NCBI RefSeq assembly: GCF_024347375.1 | Contig: NZ_AP025470.1 | Span: forward strand, 496,001 to 560,000 | DNA from: Vibrio coralliirubri | Lineage (GTDB): Bacteria; Pseudomonadota; Gammaproteobacteria; Enterobacterales; Vibrionaceae | Reading direction: 5' to 3' | Length of the DNA: 64,000 bases | Part shown: in pieces, positions 60,092 to 64,000 of the stretch | How positions within the stretch are numbered: the stretch's first letter is position 1 | How the letters are laid out: the number at the start of each line of letters is the position of its first letter | Translations under genes and position numbers: made by a program | The notes under the pieces: generated by a model | What the model was told of the DNA's origin: nothing | Seen by the model: only the letters and a program-made list of their open reading frames with translations | Databases searched by the model: none

Positions 60092-60577
60092 CTATTGTTG
60101 CCAAACATTGAGCCCGTTCTTATCTACTATTTTCAGCAGTTCTGTCAGCTCAGTCCCATCAGGGAGTTGTAAACTTGGTGCGATTTCAGCAAGCGGGTAG
60201 AGTACAAACTCTCGTTCTTTCATTCCATAATGAGGAACGATTAAGCGCTCTGAATCGATCACCTCATTGCCGTATAGCACAATGTCGAGATCCAAGGTTC
60301 TTGGTCCCCAACGTTCGTCTTTACGGACGCGCCCTTGCTCTAGTTCGATCTTTTGAGTGCAATCAAGTAGTTCAATTGGCGTTAATTCGGTTTGGATAGC
60401 GACTACCGCGTTGATGTAGTCTGGTTGATTTTGCGGTCCCATTGGAGTGCTACTATATAGCTGAGAGGTCGCAATAAACGTTGATCGCGGTAGGCTTTTT
60501 AGCGTTTCGATAGCCAAATTTGCTTGGCTAACTGGGTCGGCAAGGTTGCTGCCGACCGCAATGTAAGCAGTTATCAT
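60092..60577 (-). CDS. folK: 2-amino-4-hydroxy-6-hydroxymethyldihydropteridine pyrophosphokinase
   Basis: FolK pyrophosphorylates 6-hydroxymethyl-dihydropterin in folate synthesis. The 161-residue protein has AYIAVGSNLADP, the family signature RWGPRTLDLDIVLYG and VPHYGMKEREFVLYPL. Its ATG overlaps the pcnB stop by 4 bp, so the two are translationally coupled. Confidence 0.97.
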   Translation of the reverse strand: MITAYIAVGSNLADPVSQANLAIETLKSLPRSTFIATSQLYSSTPMGPQNQPDYINAVVAIQTELTPIELLDCTQKIELEQGRVRKDERWGPRTLDLDIVLYGNEVIDSERLIVPHYGMKEREFVLYPLAEIAPSLQLPDGTELTELLKIVDKNGLNVWQQ

Positions 60578-61929
60578 TCTGATTGCTTACTCTTTTTGTT
60601 TCGATAAGTCTTACGGCGACGATGGCCTGACTTTGATGGTGCTGCAACGTCATTAGCCATTGCTTGACGCATGTTGCGACCCGCAGTCTGATAACGCTCC
60701 CACCATTTTGCTAACTCTTTGGTTTCGCCACCTTCAATCTCACCACGCATTTCTAAGAAATCGTAGCCTGCACGGAACTTGTTGAGCTCCATTAGACGAA
60801 CAGCGCGTTTACCGTTGCGGCGAGGCAATCGAAGTTGCAGTTGCCAAACTTCGCGAATGGTTGCGGTGTGACGGCGAGGAATAGCAATAGACTTTACTTG
60901 CTGATCTAGAATGATGTTACTCGCTTCCATGATCGCATCGTAGTGTGCCATACCCTGTTCAGCGACAAGTTTGTCTGCCAGCTTGTTCATTGGGTACCAA
61001 AGCATCGCTGCGAACATGAATGCTGGGTTTACTCGCTTACCATCTTCGATGCGAAGGTCGGTTGAATCGAGAACCAAATCAAGCATCTGCTCTGTGTGAG
61101 AGTCGTAATCTTCTGTGAAGTGTTCAGCCACCGCTGGGAACATCTGTTGGAACAGGTTGTACTCGCGCATCAGGTGGTAGGTTTCTAAACCGTGGCCTGA
61201 TTGCAGTAATTTTAGAGACTCTTCGTAAAGGCGCGCTGCTGGGATGTCTCTTAGAAGGTGAGCTAACTCTTCAATCGGGTCAGCCGTGTCTTCTTCGATG
61301 TCGAAATCCAGTTTAGCGGCGAAGCGCATTGCACGTAGCATACGTACAGGGTCTTCGCGGTAACGCGTTTCTGGATCGCCAATCAGGCGGATCAGCTTAT
61401 CTTCTAAATCTTCTACACCACCCGCGTAATCGTGGATGCTGTAGTCTGCAATGTTGTAGTACATCGCGTTGATTGTGAAATCACGACGTTCTGCATCTTC
61501 ATCAACACTGCCGTACACGTTATCGCGCAGTAGCATGCCTTCTTTCGATTGTGCAGAAACGTTCTTCGATGGTTCTTGGTGGTGACCACGGAAAGTTGCC
61601 ACTTCAATAATGTCGCGACCAAACATGATATGTGCCAAGCGGAAACGGCGACCGATAAGGCGACAGTTTCTGAAGAGGTGTTTGATTTGCTCTGGCGTTG
61701 CGTTGGTCGCAATATCAAAATCTTTTGGCTGAGAGCCTAATAAGATATCGCGCACACCACCACCGACTAGAAATGCGTCAAAACCCGCACCATTCAGGCG
61801 ATATAGCACTTTTAGTGCGTTGTCGCTGATCTGCTTGCGTGAAATATTGTGCTCTTGACGAGTATAAATATTCAGAGCTAATTCGTGGAATCCGCGTTGT
61901 TCGCTTGGGGTATTGTCGTTTGTATTCAT
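60574..61929 (-). CDS. pcnB: Poly(A) polymerase I
   Basis: PcnB adds 3' poly(A) tails that speed RNA decay. The 451-residue protein has the nucleotidyltransferase motif LVGGGVRDILLGSQPKDFDI, GRRFRLAHIMFG, RRDFTINAMYYN, and a basic C-terminal tail (GHRRRKTYRNKK). No ribosome site is seen before the ATG at 61929; the E. coli gene starts at a rare AUU, so the true start here may be non-standard. Confidence 0.94.
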   Translation of the reverse strand: MNTNDNTPSEQRGFHELALNIYTRQEHNISRKQISDNALKVLYRLNGAGFDAFLVGGGVRDILLGSQPKDFDIATNATPEQIKHLFRNCRLIGRRFRLAHIMFGRDIIEVATFRGHHQEPSKNVSAQSKEGMLLRDNVYGSVDEDAERRDFTINAMYYNIADYSIHDYAGGVEDLEDKLIRLIGDPETRYREDPVRMLRAMRFAAKLDFDIEEDTADPIEELAHLLRDIPAARLYEESLKLLQSGHGLETYHLMREYNLFQQMFPAVAEHFTEDYDSHTEQMLDLVLDSTDLRIEDGKRVNPAFMFAAMLWYPMNKLADKLVAEQGMAHYDAIMEASNIILDQQVKSIAIPRRHTATIREVWQLQLRLPRRNGKRAVRLMELNKFRAGYDFLEMRGEIEGGETKELAKWWERYQTAGRNMRQAMANDVAAPSKSGHRRRKTYRNKKSKQSE

Positions 61930-62112
61930 TAGTTTAGAACAAAGTAGGTATCGCCAACTTTGTTTTTCTCTTAGTCCAAAGTGGTAGTGCAGAGTTTAAT
62001 TGCGGCTAATAATAGCTTAGCGCGAGCCATTTGAGAACATCGTCTGCTTAACCACAGTGGTTGGTTATGGCATTTTTATGTGTCGTTTTTGCTATTTGCC
62101 GTGAGTTTCGAG

Positions 62113-62988
62113 CTAATTACAGTGCTCTTTTTGTAAACTATCAGGTAACTGACTGACGTTCCATTGTTGGCAGCCCCACAATAAAATCTCATCCATTGAA
62201 GCCTCACAAAGAGCCGTCGGGATATCAAAACCTAAGAATCGCATCGCGTTGAGTAACGTTGGTTTTGGGTTATCGAGATCTATCGCGGTGGCATGGTTCT
62301 GCTTTGACAGTTTATTCCCCAAGCCATCGGTTGCCAATGGTAAGTGCAAGTAGCTCACTGTTTTTTGCTTGAGCGTCTTATACAAACTGATTTGTCGACC
62401 TGTTGGTTCTATCAGGTCTGCGCCTCTTACGACTTCTGTCACTCCTTGGTCGATGTCATCAAGGACAACGGCCAAGTTATAGGCAAACAATCCATCTCTG
62501 CGTTTAATAATAAAATCTTCTGCAGCTAATGCTTTAGGGATTTGAATGGTGCCGTGGCGAACATCATCAAAGGACTCTACTGGAAAGTCCATGCACAAGC
62601 GCACCGCCTGTTCACCTGAATCGATTAGGCCTAAATCTCGACAGTGACCATTGTAAAAGCCTCCCAAAGCCTTTATCTGCTTGCGGGTGCATTGGCAGTA
62701 GTAGGCTTGATTGTCAGCGACCCATTGATCGATTTGAGCTTGATACAAGCCATGACGCTGGCTTTGATAGACGACTTCACCATCCCAAAATAGATGGTAA
62801 GCCTCAAGCGTCTTAAGAATGAGGTCTGCAGCGCCGGCCATTTCTCTTGGAGGGTCGAGATCTTCCATACGAACTAACCATTTTCCTTGGTTAGATTTCG
62901 CTTGAAAGTAGCTACCAAGAGCAGCAACAAGTGAGCCAAAATGAAGAGGACCTGACGGTGATGGTGCAAAGCGCCCGATATAATTCAT
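62113..62988 (-). CDS. gluQ: Glutamyl-Q tRNA(Asp) synthetase
   Basis: GluQ attaches glutamate to the queuosine base of tRNA-Asp, not to a tRNA 3' end. The 291-residue protein is a truncated GluRS with the HIGH-like PSPSGPLHFGSLVAALGSY, the zinc-binding YYCQCTRKQI with C-terminal Cys, and KMSKS-like NKLSKQNH; it lacks the anticodon-binding domain, which defines the family. It lies between dksA and pcnB, as in E. coli. Confidence 0.95.
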   Translation of the reverse strand: MNYIGRFAPSPSGPLHFGSLVAALGSYFQAKSNQGKWLVRMEDLDPPREMAGAADLILKTLEAYHLFWDGEVVYQSQRHGLYQAQIDQWVADNQAYYCQCTRKQIKALGGFYNGHCRDLGLIDSGEQAVRLCMDFPVESFDDVRHGTIQIPKALAAEDFIIKRRDGLFAYNLAVVLDDIDQGVTEVVRGADLIEPTGRQISLYKTLKQKTVSYLHLPLATDGLGNKLSKQNHATAIDLDNPKPTLLNAMRFLGFDIPTALCEASMDEILLWGCQQWNVSQLPDSLQKEHCN

Positions 62989-63164
62989 GAGTGAACAACC
63001 TAATCTAAATGGTACCGCAGTAGCCGATTCTTAAGACGTTTAACAAGAGCTTTAATGCGTAGAACTAAGCTTCAATCTATAGAAAAAGGTTTGATGTATA
63101 GAACTAAGGCTTAAAGCTGCTATTTACTATCAAGCGTGTGAAATACTTCGCTCGGATAACAAAC

Positions 63165-63189
63165 AAAAAAGGGAGCCAAGGCTCCCTTT
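63165..63189 (-). terminator. Intrinsic terminator of dksA
   Basis: On the minus strand GGGAGC and GCTCCC pair around a CTTG loop and are followed by six or more T residues. Confidence 0.85.
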
Positions 63190-63206
63190 CTTTACATCTG
63201 CAAGAA

Positions 63207-63653
63207 TTAACCTTGCATCTGTTTCTCTTTGATCTCTGCAAGTGTTTTACAGTCAATACAAAGATCAGCAGTTGGACGAGCTTCAAGGCGACGAATGCCA
63301 ATCTCGATACCGCAAGAATCACAGAAGCCGAAATCGTCTTCTTCGATCTTGTCTAATGTCTTCTCAATTTTTTTGATAAGACGACGCTCACGGTCACGGT
63401 TACGTAACTCTAGGCTGAATTCTTCTTCTTGAGAAGCACGGTCAACTGGGTCTGGGAAATTCGCTGCTTCGTCCTGCATGTGGTGCACAGTACGATCAAC
63501 TTCTTCCCTGAGCTGGTTGCGCCAAGCTGCTAAAATTTTTGTAAAATGTTCCGTTTGCTCAGGTGACATGTACTCTTCACCTGGCTTCTCTTGGTACGGT
63601 TCAACACCTGCGATGGCTAGGATGCCTAGCGCTTTTTTCTTAGATTCTGGCAT
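63207..63653 (-). CDS. dksA: RNA polymerase-binding transcription factor DksA
   Basis: DksA enters the secondary channel of RNA polymerase and, with ppGpp, carries out the stringent response. The 148-residue protein has the coiled coil (about 35-105) with [19 protein letters not shown] at the tip, whose Asp residues are essential, and the zinc finger [16 protein letters not shown]...CIDC. It belongs to the same stress-response network as the broken rpoS. Confidence 0.97.
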   Translation of the reverse strand: MPESKKKALGILAIAGVEPYQEKPGEEYMSPEQTEHFTKILAAWRNQLREEVDRTVHHMQDEAANFPDPVDRASQEEEFSLELRNRDRERRLIKKIEKTLDKIEEDDFGFCDSCGIEIGIRRLEARPTADLCIDCKTLAEIKEKQMQG

Positions 63654-63788
63654 ACAGCATCTCCTATTTACACCTAGTCAACTGCAAAGCAGCTAATTTT
63701 AAGGCGGGTATCTATAGCAGAAAGAACGAATGGTGGCAAATACTCTTATTCAAACTTGCAATCAATGTGATTAGTTCAGCATCTTTGC

Positions 63789-64000
63789 TTAGCTATTGAT
63801 AAATTCAACAGCTTGTTTTAGTTGTATTTGAGTACTGCTGAGCTCTGCTTTATAGCAAAGCACTTCAACTCCAGCGTCTTGTGCTTGTTTTAGTAATAAC
63901 GAATATTTGGCGTCTATATGGTGTGCCGCAGACACTTTTTCAATACCTGAATGTAAAACAGTGAATAAAAGTACGGCTCTATTTCCAGATTCGACCATTT
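63789..64000 (-). CDS. sfsA: Sugar fermentation stimulation protein SfsA, 5' end outside the window
   Basis: The last 70 or so residues of SfsA (a DNA-binding or nuclease-like protein of uncertain role) are visible: [34 protein letters not shown] and [13 protein letters not shown]. The frame is open to the window edge, and the Met near 63998 is probably internal. It lies upstream of dksA, as in E. coli. Confidence 0.92.
   Translation of the reverse strand, partial: MVESGNRAVLLFTVLHSGIEKVSAAHHIDAKYSLLLKQAQDAGVEVLCYKAELSSTQIQLKQAVEFINS

Overview
The window looks like about 64 kb of the large chromosome of a Vibrio, most likely of the Splendidus clade. The evidence is gene order and protein similarity recalled from memory. 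The order eno-ftsB-ispD-ispF-truD-surE-pcm-nlpD-rpoS-mutS, then recA-alaS-lysC-csrA, oadGAB, gshA-luxS, ffh-rpsP-rimM-trmD-rplS, pilABCD-coaE-zapD-yacG, pdhR-aceEF-lpd, a LuxR/HapR-type regulator next to hpt, and panBC-folK-pcnB-gluQ-dksA-sfsA is the gammaproteobacterial/Vibrio backbone. No database was searched.

Layout. 1-7.2 kb (+): the 3' part of enolase, cell-division and isoprenoid genes, the truD-surE-pcm-nlpD block and a broken rpoS. 7.3-9.9 kb (-): mutS, convergent with rpoS. 10-16.3 kb (+): pncC, recA with a LexA-box promoter, alaS, an aspartokinase and csrA. 16.7-18.2 kb: ten tRNA genes, two Ser(GCT) and eight Arg(ACG), ending in a terminator. 18.5-21.7 kb: the sodium-pumping oxaloacetate decarboxylase oadGAB. 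21.9-29.1 kb: an oxidoreductase, a YqaA membrane protein, an M16 peptidase lipoprotein, gshA, a transglycosylase-like lipoprotein and luxS. 29.1-31.4 kb (-): a CNNM/CorC-type protein and YpjD. 31.5-35.2 kb (+): ffh and the rpsP operon. 35.3-42.4 kb (-): yacG, zapD, coaE, the type IV pilus genes pilDCBA, and nadC. 42.5-50.6 kb (+): ampD and the pyruvate dehydrogenase locus with PdhR operators. 50.8-52.0 kb: one complete IS3-family element. 52.1-58.3 kb: luxR-type regulator, hpt, carbonic anhydrase, SulP transporter and YadGH ABC exporter. 58.4-64 kb (-): panC, panB, folK, pcnB, gluQ, dksA and the 3' end of sfsA.

Most genes are housekeeping and look intact. The outstanding exception is rpoS. 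About 220 bp encoding sigma regions 2.2 to 3.0 are missing, and the junction creates an immediate stop, so the general stress sigma factor should be non-functional. The other unusual features lie between lpd and the quorum-sensing regulator. An IS3-family element without a visible target duplication is followed by ten copies of a 7-bp repeat that runs into the regulator's stop codon. A second, shorter heptamer array sits in the same position behind yacG. I found no CRISPR array, phage, toxin cluster or clearly novel multigene system.
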